Shown: positions 45,767 through 55,294 of the stretch, piece after piece
Numbering within the stretch: the stretch's first letter is position 1
How the letters are laid out: each line of letters begins with the position of its first letter
NCBI GenBank assembly: GCA_017795085.1
Contig: CP051246.1
Location: 4,156,514-4,220,513 of the forward strand
Direction of reading: 5' to 3'
DNA: 64,000 nucleotides
Source: Salegentibacter sp.
GTDB lineage: Bacteria > Bacteroidota > Bacteroidia > Flavobacteriales > Flavobacteriaceae
Translations under genes and position numbers: made by a program
Notes under the pieces: model-generated
Seen by the model: the letters and a program-made list of their open reading frames with translations, nothing else
What the model was told of the DNA's origin: nothing
Database searches by the model: none

Positions 45767-48700
45767 ATGTTGAAAAATTTAAAAAATGACTCAGTACTAC
45801 GTAACTTGATGTTTAGTTGCGTCTTTTTGTTCTTTTTCTTTACTGGTGCGAATTTAAATGCAGCGGTAAAAAATAATAGTGATTCTCCTCAGAACTTTGA
45901 AGTCTCGGGAACTATTATAGATAAAAGTGGTATGCCCTTGCCTGGTGCAAATGTTATGGAAAAAGGAACCCAAAATGGTACTCAAACAGATTTTGATGGC
46001 AACTTCATATTAGAGGTTGAATCTGAAGATGCTGTTCTTGTTGTTTCTTTTTTAGGGTTTGCTACTCAGGAAATTGAGTTGGATGGTGAATCCGAAATAG
46101 AGGTGACTCTTGTAGAGGATAATGCAGCCCTGGATGAGGTTGTTGTGGTTGGGTATGGAACGGAAAGGAAACGTGATTTAACTGGATCTGTTGCTTCTGC
46201 GGACGTTGAATCTTTTAGTGAATTTCCAAATCCAAGTATCGCGCAAACCTTACAAGGAAGTGTTACTGGGCTAAATGTAGGTGTAAATACTTCTGCAGGT
46301 AGAGATCCTGAAATATCTGTAAGAGGAAGAACATCAATTAATGGTAATCGAGATGTTTTTATTGTATTAGATGGTATACCTTATTCGGGAAATATCGCAG
46401 ATTTAAATCCTAATGATATTGAATCCATAACGGTTTTAAAAGATCCCAGTAGTAAAGCTATTTATGGGGCTCAGTCTGCAAATGGAGTAATACTTGTGGA
46501 ATCAAAGAAAGGAGCTCGAGATAACAATTCAAAACCTGTTATATCTTACTCAAGTTCATATACCACACAGAATCCTTCTAACGAACTTCAATTATTAGAT
46601 CGAGACGGCTTTATAGAAAAGTCCTATGACTACGATTTTGAACAGGCTTATGAGGCTCCGGACTATACGGATTTAAAATCTGACATAAGTTATATGGATA
46701 TTGTGAACGATCCTGAACTTAGACGAGGTTTTGAAAATGGAACAAATTATGATTGGTGGGATAATGCTACAAATCCAGGTTATATTTCAGAACATGATTT
46801 AAGCATTCAGGGGAATACAGGAGAAACTTCTTATTTGCTATCAGGTAACTTAACTGAGCAACAGGGGTTTATCATAAATGATAAGTTCAGTAGAAAATCA
46901 GTCCGTTTAAATATTGAAACCGAAGTTACCAATTGGCTCAGAGTAGGTGCTAGAAGTTCTGCCGTTTTTTCTGATCTTTCTGGAAACTCACCAAATCTAA
47001 ACGCAATAAGGTTTATGACTCCACTGGTTGAACCCCGCGATGAAGAGGGGGAATTGATTCTTAATCCCAATGGGACCCAAATTTTGAATCCATTTGTCAC
47101 TGAACTTGCTGACGACCTTGAACATAGAAATACACTCATAGGAAATTTTTTCGCTGATATTGACCTTGGGTTTATACCTGGTTTAAGTTATAGGATTAAT
47201 TATGGTAATTCATACTATTGGAACAAATATTTTCAGAGTAATGAATATGCCAATGCGCGTGCCGGGTCTGCATTTAAAAGAAACACTAGTAAATATGATT
47301 GGACACTAGACAATATTTTCACCTATAAACGAAAGTTTGCAGAAAAGCATAATGTGAACTTAACTTTTTTATATGGAAGAAGGGGAGTAAGTTTTGAAGG
47401 ATCTAAAGCGGAAGGTTCTAATTTTTCAAACCTTCGATTGGGATACAATGACTTAAACCAAGCGGGTGTTCAGGAAATATTTTCAAGTGGTTATAAAGAG
47501 GATTATTTATACCAAATGGGACGGATAAACTATACTTATGATGAAAAATATCTACTTACAGCTACTCTGAGAAGAGATGGTTTTTCAGGGTTTGCTAAAA
47601 ATAATAAAATAGCAATGTTTCCATCATTAGCTTTAGGTTGGAATATAAGCCGTGAGAACTTTTTTAAGTCTGAATGGATCGATAATCTCAAATTTAGGGG
47701 TTCTTATGGTGTGAGCGGGAACCTCGTAAATAGGTATTCTTCTTTGGCCAGGATAAATACTTTTCCTGCAATTGTATTTGATGATGGAGGAAATACAGAA
47801 TTTGGACAGGAAGTTCAGAATTTGTCCAATCCTAATTTGGGTTGGGAGAAAACAAAAGGATATAATTTTGGTGCTGATTTTTCTTTATTTAACTATCGTT
47901 TAAATGGGAGTATAGATTATTACCTTTCGCATACTTCAGACCTTATTTTTGATGTGTCTATTCCGCAGATAACGGGTTTTAATAATATAACCACAAATGT
48001 AGGAGAAGTAAAAAATCATGGACTTGAAATTAATTTAGAAGGTAAGGTTATAAGAAATAATGATTGGAAATGGAATGTGAATTTTAATTTTTCCCTTAAT
48101 CGTAATAATATAGTTTCTCTTGTTGACCTCGATTCTGATGGTGATGGACAAGAAGAGGATTTGGTAAATAGTGGCTTATTTATTGGAGAATCTATAAATA
48201 CTATTTTTGGATATGAATCTGAAGGGATAATACAGATGGGTGATGAGGTCCCTGATGGATTTTTAGTTGGTACTCATAGAATTAAGGATCAAAATGAGGA
48301 TGGTAGAATTACGCCAGATGACAGAGTTATTCTTGGAAGAAGGGAGCCATCTTATAGATTTAGCATTTTTAACGAAATAGGTTATAAAAACTTATCATTA
48401 CGTGTTTTCATCAATTCCATTCAAGGTGGCGAAAATGGATATCTGGATGGAAATAATATTAATGTTGGGGGAGGCGATAACGGAAGACGCCGAAACATGT
48501 ATGAAGGCTTAGATTATTGGACGCCTTCCAATCCTGGTGCTAAATATCGTCGTTTGGATCAGGCGCCTGCAACAGATTTCACCCACTATGACAGCAGAAG
48601 TTTTATTAGGCTCCAGGATGTTTCTTTGGCTTATAATTTTGACTTTGAGTTTTTAAGAAGTAATGGTGTTAGAAATATGAAAGTCTTTTTCAGTGGGAAA

Positions 48701-48817
48701 AACCTATTAACCATTACAGATTGGAATGGTTGGGACCCTGAAACCGGAGCGGGAATACAGGTGGGTGCAAGACCTCTTCTAAAAGGATTATCTATGGGGG
48801 TGAATATTAGTCTTTAA
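45767..48817 (+). CDS. SusC-like TonB-dependent receptor, pair 3
   Basis: This 1016-residue protein has a longer than usual N-terminus before the hydrophobic core of the signal peptide (about 1-34, ANLNAA). The carboxypeptidase-D-regulatory-like domain is VSGTIIDKSGMPLPGANV, followed by LDEVVVVGYGTERKRDLTG, the plug (VFIVLDGIPYSG; ITVLKDPSSKAIYG) and a barrel ending GVNISL. Typical length. It is the first gene of an operon with SusD, two sulfatases, GH105, a GH-A-like enzyme and GH43, and is divergent from HTCS2. It differs from pairs 1 and 2 along most of its length, so a distinct oligosaccharide ligand is likely. Confidence 0.94.
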   Translation: MLKNLKNDSVLRNLMFSCVFLFFFFTGANLNAAVKNNSDSPQNFEVSGTIIDKSGMPLPGANVMEKGTQNGTQTDFDGNFILEVESEDAVLVVSFLGFATQEIELDGESEIEVTLVEDNAALDEVVVVGYGTERKRDLTGSVASADVESFSEFPNPSIAQTLQGSVTGLNVGVNTSAGRDPEISVRGRTSINGNRDVFIVLDGIPYSGNIADLNPNDIESITVLKDPSSKAIYGAQSANGVILVESKKGARDNNSKPVISYSSSYTTQNPSNELQLLDRDGFIEKSYDYDFEQAYEAPDYTDLKSDISYMDIVNDPELRRGFENGTNYDWWDNATNPGYISEHDLSIQGNTGETSYLLSGNLTEQQGFIINDKFSRKSVRLNIETEVTNWLRVGARSSAVFSDLSGNSPNLNAIRFMTPLVEPRDEEGELILNPNGTQILNPFVTELADDLEHRNTLIGNFFADIDLGFIPGLSYRINYGNSYYWNKYFQSNEYANARAGSAFKRNTSKYDWTLDNIFTYKRKFAEKHNVNLTFLYGRRGVSFEGSKAEGSNFSNLRLGYNDLNQAGVQEIFSSGYKEDYLYQMGRINYTYDEKYLLTATLRRDGFSGFAKNNKIAMFPSLALGWNISRENFFKSEWIDNLKFRGSYGVSGNLVNRYSSLARINTFPAIVFDDGGNTEFGQEVQNLSNPNLGWEKTKGYNFGADFSLFNYRLNGSIDYYLSHTSDLIFDVSIPQITGFNNITTNVGEVKNHGLEINLEGKVIRNNDWKWNVNFNFSLNRNNIVSLVDLDSDGDGQEEDLVNSGLFIGESINTIFGYESEGIIQMGDEVPDGFLVGTHRIKDQNEDGRITPDDRVILGRREPSYRFSIFNEIGYKNLSLRVFINSIQGGENGYLDGNNINVGGGDNGRRRNMYEGLDYWTPSNPGAKYRRLDQAPATDFTHYDSRSFIRLQDVSLAYNFDFEFLRSNGVRNMKVFFSGKNLLTITDWNGWDPETGAGIQVGARPLLKGLSMGVNISL

Positions 48818-48868
48818 ATGAAAACAACTAATCTTTCAACGTGAATAAGACATTTAAATAAAAAAATT

Positions 48869-50590
48869 ATGAAATATATATTTAAAAAAATTAATACACT
48901 TTTAGTTATTTTAACTATTGCATTGACTTTTTATAGTTGTAATGAGGACGAAATACTTGAAGAAGAACCTATTGATTTCTCTTCTCCAGAAAATTCTTTT
49001 AGTACAATAGATGACTTTAATTCTGCGGTCTATGCCTTGTATAATAGGACCCAAGATATCTTATCCGGGGGAGAATACAGACCATTAGATTATATCTATG
49101 GCACCGATCTGGGTTATAATGGAGCTAATCAACTTAATCAACGTTTTGGAAGTTATCCAGCTTATTTGACACCGCAGAATGGACAGATTAGTTATCACTG
49201 GGATAATTATTATAAAATAATTTCTTCTTCAAATATTATTTTAGAAAATTTAGAAAATTCTGAAATAGCGGAAGATCAACAAACCTTTATTAAGGCCAAC
49301 GCATTAATATTTAGGGGGCTAGCTTATAGGAATCTGGCTTATTTATATGGAGGTGTTCCAATTGAATTAGAAGAAGTAACCTCTCCTAAAGTAGATTATA
49401 CTAGAGCATCTAGAGATGATGTCTATGCTCAAGCCGCTAGTGATTTAAGTTTTGCAGCTGAGAATCTTCCAGGAATTTCCGAAGTAATGGATGGTAAGGT
49501 TTCAAATTTAGCAGCATATCATTTGCTAGCTGAAGTGTATGTCACTATGGGACGTTGGCAAGATGCAATTAGTGCGGCCTCTATAGTTATTAATGACCCC
49601 AATACACAATTAATGACAGAACGATTTGGCTCTAGAAGTAGTGAGCCGGGGGATGTTTACTGGGACTTATTTAGGCGAGACAATCAAAATAGATCATCTG
49701 GGAATACGGAAGGAATTTGGGTATGGCAGCAGGAAGTGGATATCCCTGGAGGAAGATTGTCTTCCAGTAGTAGGGATGGTAGCAGTGCTCAGTTAGAAAG
49801 AGATGTTTCCCCACGACCCTGGAGTTTCCCCTATCAGGATCCAAATGGTGTTAATCCATTTTTATCTTTAGGAGTTTCCGATAATACTGGGGGAAGGGGT
49901 ATTGGTAGGTTTAGAGGAACCAATTACTATATTTATGATATATGGAAGGGTGATTCCGAGGAAGATGATATGCGTAATTCCCGTTTCAATTTCATTCGTG
50001 ATGTAGAATTTAATAACCCTGAATCAGTGTGGTACGGTCAAAAGTTATCCGATCACAGAGATTTATTTCGTCAAAAAGCAATAGATACCATTCGATATTT
50101 CTATCCCTATCCATCAAAAGTTACTACTCCAGGAAACCATCCGCCAGAACTTTTTGTTAATCCAGAATTAAAAAATTTGAATTCCGCAGCTGCAGGTAGC
50201 ACTTATACTGATCAATATTTTATAAGACTGGCTGAGACCTATTTACTAAGAGCTGAAGCTTATCTGGGTGCTGCTGATCTAAGCGCTGCTGTGGAAGACA
50301 TTAATATGGTGAGGAATAGAGCCCAGGCAACTCCTGTATTGCCAAGTGAGGTTGATATAAATTATATATTGGACGAACGTGCACGTGAATTAGGGGTAGA
50401 GGAAAAACGTAGGTTGACTCTACAACGTCTAGGTTTGTTATATGAGCGGGTGAGTCGTTTAAATGAAGGAAATCCCATGTCAAGTAACTTTGGATTAGAT
50501 ATTCAGCCTTTTCATGAATTATGGCCCATACCAGCAAGTGAAATTGAAAATAATACAGGTGCAGAACTTGAGCAAAATCCTGATTATTGA
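48869..50590 (+). CDS. SusD-like glycan-binding lipoprotein, pair 3
   Basis: This 573-residue lipoprotein has its lipobox at FYSC (Cys24), followed by NEDEILEEEPIDFSSPENSF. The family regions are ALIFRGLAYRNLAYLYGGVP and, at the C-terminus, RLAETYLLRAEAYLGAADL and LDERARELGVEEKRRLTLQR. It starts 51 bp after the SusC gene and would be its surface lid. The 103 bp between its stop and the next sulfatase contains no clear terminator, so the operon probably continues. Confidence 0.94.
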   Translation: MKYIFKKINTLLVILTIALTFYSCNEDEILEEEPIDFSSPENSFSTIDDFNSAVYALYNRTQDILSGGEYRPLDYIYGTDLGYNGANQLNQRFGSYPAYLTPQNGQISYHWDNYYKIISSSNIILENLENSEIAEDQQTFIKANALIFRGLAYRNLAYLYGGVPIELEEVTSPKVDYTRASRDDVYAQAASDLSFAAENLPGISEVMDGKVSNLAAYHLLAEVYVTMGRWQDAISAASIVINDPNTQLMTERFGSRSSEPGDVYWDLFRRDNQNRSSGNTEGIWVWQQEVDIPGGRLSSSSRDGSSAQLERDVSPRPWSFPYQDPNGVNPFLSLGVSDNTGGRGIGRFRGTNYYIYDIWKGDSEEDDMRNSRFNFIRDVEFNNPESVWYGQKLSDHRDLFRQKAIDTIRYFYPYPSKVTTPGNHPPELFVNPELKNLNSAAAGSTYTDQYFIRLAETYLLRAEAYLGAADLSAAVEDINMVRNRAQATPVLPSEVDINYILDERARELGVEEKRRLTLQRLGLLYERVSRLNEGNPMSSNFGLDIQPFHELWPIPASEIENNTGAELEQNPDY

Positions 50591-50693
50591 GTGTTACGAG
50601 CAGCAAAGTGGATCCTTTACTATAGATTTTTTATAACCTGGTTAATTTAACAATTGGTACTTTGACGTGCTGATTAAATACATGAAATTTTAA

Positions 50694-52370
50694 ATGATGA
50701 GAATTAAAAAATCAAATGATAAGAGTTTATTAATGGAAATAGCAAAAAGTAAAGCTATCGTTGCTTTTCTTCTGGTTATGCCATTATGCATTTCTTGTAA
50801 TAATAATACTGATAGTAATTCAAAAGCTGAGGATAACTTAGAGGAAGGGCAAAGGCCAAATATTTTATTTGTTATTTCTGATGATCAGTCCTATCCACAC
50901 GCTTCTATTTATGGAGAAAAATGGGTAAAAACACCTGCTTTTGACAAGGTGGCTAGCGCAGGAGTTCTTTTCAATAATGCCATTGCCGCTTCTCCCGGAT
51001 GCAGTCCGAGCAGGGCGGCAATCCTGACAGGCATGAACGATTGGCAGATAGAAGATGCCGGAACTCATGCAAGTGAATTTCCTCTGGATTATACCGTTTT
51101 CCCTGATATTCTTGAAGAGATAGGATATAAAGTCGGATATACCGGAAAAGGATGGGGGCCGGGCAATTGGAAAATTAGTGGAAGAAAACGAAACCCTGCT
51201 GGAAAACCTTATAATGATAGAAAAACTGATCCTCTCACGAAAGGAATAAGTACCAACGATTATGCAGAAAATTTTAATGATTTCTTAGCTGAAAAAGAAG
51301 AAGATGAACCGTTCTACTTTTGGTTTGGGGCGCACGAACCGCATAGGGGATTTGAAAAAGGATCTGGATTAAAAGCTGGTAAAGATATTGAAGAAGTAAC
51401 CGTTCTTTCCTTTCTGCCAGATGTTCCCGAGATCAGGGAGGACCTACTGAATTATGCCCTGGAAATAGAATGGTTTGATAAACACCTGGCAAAAATATTG
51501 GAGAAGCTGGAAGAAGTAGGTGAACTGGAGAATACGATAATCGTGGTTACTTCCGATAATGGCATGGCTTTTCCCAGAGCTAAATCCAATACATACGAAT
51601 ATGGAATCCATGTACCCTTAGCCATAATGTGGGGTGATAAAATAGGAGGAGGAAGGAAAGTAGATGACCTTATTAGCCTTATAGATATTGCGCCTACCTT
51701 TTTGGAAGCTGCTACAGGTGCAGGTTTTGCAGATATTTCAGAGAAATACCCGATGGAAGGGAAAAGTCTAATGAACTTGCTTTTGGATAATGATAATGAT
51801 AACGCAGAATCAGATCCAATTAGAGCGGCTGCTTTTTCAGCAAGAGAAAGACATTCCAGCTCCCGGTGGAATAATTTGACTTATCCACAGCGTGCCATTC
51901 GGACAGAAGATTTTTTGTATATCCGGAATTTTAAATCGGAAAGATGGCCTGCCGGTGCGCCACAAAAGTATGAATCTGACGGAACATTGGGACCTAAGCA
52001 TGGTGGCTATCATGATATTGATGCATCAGCAACTTTTGATTTTTTGTTAGAGCATCGTGATGATTCAGAGATCCGACCTTTCTTTGAATTAGCGGTAGGA
52101 AAAAGACCTTCGGAAGAACTTTATAATATAAAAAAAGATCCTTATTGCCTGAATAATCTGGCTGAGGATCAAAATTTTGAAAAAGAACTCTTGGAGCAAA
52201 GGAAGGCTTTAGGGGGCTACCTTATGGAAACCGATGATCCAAGGGTTACCGGGAATGGAGATGTTTATGAAACTTATGTTCGGTATTCTTTTATGAGAAA
52301 GTTTCCAAAACCGGATTGGGCTCAAAATGATTCTTTAGTACGTATACCTCAAAAGAATTTAAAAAAATGA
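50694..52370 (+). CDS. SGSH-like S1 sulfatase, lipoprotein (CSPSR)
   Basis: This 558-residue protein has its lipobox at CISC (Cys35). An internal ATG at residue 14 would give a shorter, equally good leader. The metal site is ILFVISDDQSYPHASIYG and the formylglycine site is Cys103 in GCSPSRAAILTG. TSDNGMAFPRAKSNTYEYG identifies the N-sulfoglucosamine sulfohydrolase-like group (S1_8-like). It is longer than its relative at 34537, mostly in the C-terminal third. It lies between the SusD and GH105 genes, so it may desulfate an oligosaccharide that GH105 then trims. Confidence 0.93.
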   Translation: MMRIKKSNDKSLLMEIAKSKAIVAFLLVMPLCISCNNNTDSNSKAEDNLEEGQRPNILFVISDDQSYPHASIYGEKWVKTPAFDKVASAGVLFNNAIAASPGCSPSRAAILTGMNDWQIEDAGTHASEFPLDYTVFPDILEEIGYKVGYTGKGWGPGNWKISGRKRNPAGKPYNDRKTDPLTKGISTNDYAENFNDFLAEKEEDEPFYFWFGAHEPHRGFEKGSGLKAGKDIEEVTVLSFLPDVPEIREDLLNYALEIEWFDKHLAKILEKLEEVGELENTIIVVTSDNGMAFPRAKSNTYEYGIHVPLAIMWGDKIGGGRKVDDLISLIDIAPTFLEAATGAGFADISEKYPMEGKSLMNLLLDNDNDNAESDPIRAAAFSARERHSSSRWNNLTYPQRAIRTEDFLYIRNFKSERWPAGAPQKYESDGTLGPKHGGYHDIDASATFDFLLEHRDDSEIRPFFELAVGKRPSEELYNIKKDPYCLNNLAEDQNFEKELLEQRKALGGYLMETDDPRVTGNGDVYETYVRYSFMRKFPKPDWAQNDSLVRIPQKNLKK

Positions 52371-52492
52371 TAAAAAATCGAATAATTAAGAAAACAGGAA
52401 TATTTATTAATTGTTTACTCAAAAATTCTTTGCCGTTATTTCGATAGGCTTGGATATGGTATTCTAAATTTATTAACAAGAAAATAAATCTT

Positions 52493-53599
52493 ATGTTTAA
52501 AAACACATTATTATTAGTATTAGCGATATGTTCTTTTCAGTTTTTAATTGCTCAGCAGAATTCATTGACAAACTTTCCAAAGGGATCAACACCAAAAGAA
52601 GTAGGTAAGCGTTTGGCCTATCATTTTGTAGACAGCAGGCATGAACTTTACGCAGGGAGATGGATGCACTATGCAAGCGTATGTGCCTGGAATGGTGCGC
52701 TTGACTATGCAATAAAAACCAATGACCGTAAGCTTATCAAACTCCTACAGGATAAATTTGAGCCTTTTTTTGAGCATGAAAAATCGCTGTTGCCCCCCAA
52801 AAACCATGTGGATTACAATATGTTTGGAAGCCTGGCACTGAAGCTTTATCAAATAACTAAAGATGAACGTTATAAGGAAATGGGATTAGCCTATGCTGAT
52901 ACGCAATGGGAATTGCCCGACAACGCAAAAGCAGAAGAAAAGGCCTGGGCAGAAAAAGGATTTTCTTGGCAGACACGGCTATGGATTGATGATATGTATA
53001 TGATCACCGTGGTCCAGAGCGAAGCATACAAAGTGACGGGTGACAAGAAATACCTTGATAGAGCAGCCAGGGAAATGGTGATGTATCTGGATGAGCTACA
53101 ACGTCCCAACGGCTTGTTTTACCACGCCCCTGACGTACCTTATTATTGGGCACGCGGTGACGGCTGGATGGCAGTTGGCATGTCCGATTTGTTGGGTATA
53201 ATGCCCGAAGATCACAAAGATCGTTCGCGTATTATGGAAGGATACCTGAAGATGATGGAGAGTCTTAAAAACTATCAACAACCTAGTGGTATGTGGAATC
53301 AATTAATTGATGAACCCGAATTTTGGGCAGAAACCTCAGGAACAGCGATGTTCACCTATGCCTTTATCGTTGGGGTACAGGAAGGTTGGTTAGATGACAA
53401 AGATTATGCTCCGGCAGCACGTAAGGCCTGGCTTGCCATGGTTCCTTATATTGACGAACGTGATAATGTTACCGAGGTTTGTATCGGAACCGGAAAAAAG
53501 AACGACAAGCAGCATTATTACAACCGCCCCCGTAATCCGGGAGACCTGCACGGACAGGCGCCGTATCTTTGGTGTGCTGCTGCATTGATAGACAATTAG
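52493..53599 (+). CDS. GH105 unsaturated uronyl hydrolase
   Basis: This 368-residue secreted protein (signal peptide about 1-20) has an (alpha/alpha)6 barrel. GH105 enzymes release the 4,5-unsaturated uronic acid left at the non-reducing end by polysaccharide lyases, for example from rhamnogalacturonan or ulvan oligosaccharides. Family marks are HVDYNMFG (Asp107), WIDDMYMI (Asp166-167), YYWARGDGWMAVG (about 217-229) and the C-terminal GDLHGQAPYLW. Length matches the family. No polysaccharide lyase gene is in the window, so its substrate must be made by enzymes encoded elsewhere. Base composition is slightly richer in GC than in its neighbours. Confidence 0.93.
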   Translation: MFKNTLLLVLAICSFQFLIAQQNSLTNFPKGSTPKEVGKRLAYHFVDSRHELYAGRWMHYASVCAWNGALDYAIKTNDRKLIKLLQDKFEPFFEHEKSLLPPKNHVDYNMFGSLALKLYQITKDERYKEMGLAYADTQWELPDNAKAEEKAWAEKGFSWQTRLWIDDMYMITVVQSEAYKVTGDKKYLDRAAREMVMYLDELQRPNGLFYHAPDVPYYWARGDGWMAVGMSDLLGIMPEDHKDRSRIMEGYLKMMESLKNYQQPSGMWNQLIDEPEFWAETSGTAMFTYAFIVGVQEGWLDDKDYAPAARKAWLAMVPYIDERDNVTEVCIGTGKKNDKQHYYNRPRNPGDLHGQAPYLWCAAALIDN

Positions 53600-53662
53600 T
53601 TCAACATGATACAGCTTATAAAATAAAATTATGTTTGTTAGTTTGCTTTTTAATTAGCCATT

Positions 53663-53720
53663 TAGGATAGAAATGTTGTTTGAAAAACTTTACATACTTC
53701 AGGCAACATTTTCTATTCTA
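53663..53720. repeat. Long imperfect inverted repeat after GH105
   Basis: Arms 53663-53684 and 53698-53720 (22 and 23 bases, starting TAGGATAGAAATG and ending CATTTTCTATTCTA) are complementary at all but a few positions around a 13-base loop. It lies in the 188-bp gap between GH105 and the next sulfatase. No T-run follows. It may be an mRNA 3'-end hairpin, a terminator, or a relic of a small mobile element. No transposase remnant is visible. Confidence 0.55.
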
Positions 53721-53787
53721 AAGGGGCGTTATTTATCTAAGTTTTAATTTTTATCGGATAGTGCCAAAATCATTAAGATACGAGCCA

Positions 53788-55272
53788 ATGAAATATTTCA
53801 AAATCATTCCAATTTTATGTTTGCTAAATATCACTTCGGTTTTAGCTCAAACTAAAGAAAAGCCCAATGTGCTTTTTATTTTTGTTGATGATTTACGACC
53901 GGAGTTAGGAGCCTATGGTAACGAGATAATTCAAACCCCTAACATTGATAAATTAGCATCTGAGGGGAGCGTATTTATGAAGCATTACGTGCAGGCTCCT
54001 ACCTGTGGTGCATCACGATATTCTATTTTAACGGGGACTTTGCCGCAATCGCAAGATCAATTGAGCAATGAAGCTATAAGGAACTATATTTCAGAAAAAC
54101 CGGAAACGGAAAAACCGGAAACCTTTATTCACCAATTGAGAAGAAATGGCTATTATACCGTAGGAATAGGGAAAATAAGTCATTATATAGATGGCTTGTA
54201 TGGTTATAGTGAAGATTATTCAGAAGATGTTAAACCGGAACTTCCGCATAGTTGGGATAAAAATATTTTTGATGCCGGAAAATGGAAAGATGGTTGGGAT
54301 GCTTTTTTTGCTTATGCAGATGGTAGTAGCAGGATAACAAAAGAGCGAAAAGTAAAACCTTATGAAAAAGGAGAAGTTGATGATGATGGATACCCAGATG
54401 GTCTTTCCGCAAATTTAGCTCTGGAAGAATTAGATTCCCTATCTCAACAGAGAAACCCTTTTTTTATGGCTGTAGGGTTTTTTAAACCTCATTTACCTTT
54501 TACGGCTCCTGTAAAATACTGGGATTTATATGATGAATCTAAAATGCCAATAACATCTTCACGCGATATTCCTGAAAATATAAGCAAAGCAAGCTTATAT
54601 GATAATTCAGAGTTTAACCGCTATTTATTGGGAGAGGAAAAACCCAACTTAGAACAACCGGCTTCTAAAGAATATGCAAAAAAAATAAAGCATGCTTATT
54701 ATGCTGCAGTGAGCTATATCGATGCTCAAATAGGGAAATTACTTGATGAGTTAGAAGATAAAGGATTAGATGAAAATACTATTGTAGTTCTATGGGGAGA
54801 TCATGGTTGGCAGCTGGGAGACCATAGAGTTTGGGGAAAACATACTTTATTTGAAAAAGCACTAAGAAGTCCCCTAATAATAAAAGCCCCTTCTATACAT
54901 GAGCAAGATCAAAAGATAGAGGAAATAGTTAGTTCAATAGATATCTATCCCACCCTTATGGAGTTATGTGGTACGGAAATGCCCTACAAAACCCAGGGTA
55001 AAAGCATGGTGGGACTTCTTGATGCCCAGAAAAGAGATAAAGATTGGGAGGAGAAATCCTATAGCTATTTTAATGATGGAATTACAGTTAGGGTTCCGCG
55101 ATACCGATACACAAAATATTTTAGAGATGAAGAACCGCTTATTGAATTGTATGACCATAAAAAAGACCCTAATGAAAACAAAAACATAGCAGAAGATAAA
55201 CCGGGAATTGTAGAAAAATTAGATAAAATACTGGAAAAAGGAAATACCGGTATTTATTCTAAGACAGATTAA
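53788..55272 (+). CDS. Iduronate-2-sulfatase-like S1 sulfatase (CGASR variant)
   Basis: The protein is 494 residues from the ATG at 53788. An in-frame GTG at 53761 would add nine residues, but the ATG gives a compact signal peptide (MKYFKIIPILCLLNITSVLAQ). The metal site is VLFIFVDDLRPELGAYG. The formylglycine site is Cys73 in TCGASRYSILTG, where Ala replaces the conserved Pro. LWGDHGWQLGDHRVWGKHTLFEKA is the iduronate-2-sulfatase pattern. It is followed 22 bp later by the GH-A-like gene. It should be active if the maturation enzyme accepts the Ala variant. Confidence 0.92.
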   Translation: MKYFKIIPILCLLNITSVLAQTKEKPNVLFIFVDDLRPELGAYGNEIIQTPNIDKLASEGSVFMKHYVQAPTCGASRYSILTGTLPQSQDQLSNEAIRNYISEKPETEKPETFIHQLRRNGYYTVGIGKISHYIDGLYGYSEDYSEDVKPELPHSWDKNIFDAGKWKDGWDAFFAYADGSSRITKERKVKPYEKGEVDDDGYPDGLSANLALEELDSLSQQRNPFFMAVGFFKPHLPFTAPVKYWDLYDESKMPITSSRDIPENISKASLYDNSEFNRYLLGEEKPNLEQPASKEYAKKIKHAYYAAVSYIDAQIGKLLDELEDKGLDENTIVVLWGDHGWQLGDHRVWGKHTLFEKALRSPLIIKAPSIHEQDQKIEEIVSSIDIYPTLMELCGTEMPYKTQGKSMVGLLDAQKRDKDWEEKSYSYFNDGITVRVPRYRYTKYFRDEEPLIELYDHKKDPNENKNIAEDKPGIVEKLDKILEKGNTGIYSKTD

Positions 55273-55294
55273 TAAAAACCTAATTAATATTAAT

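Noticed and set aside
53663..53720. Inverted repeat as ends of an insertion sequence
   Set aside because: The arms are only 13 bp apart and there is no transposase or target duplication.
53761..53787. GTG start for the CGASR sulfatase
   Set aside because: The ATG at 53788 starts a compact signal peptide and needs no extension.
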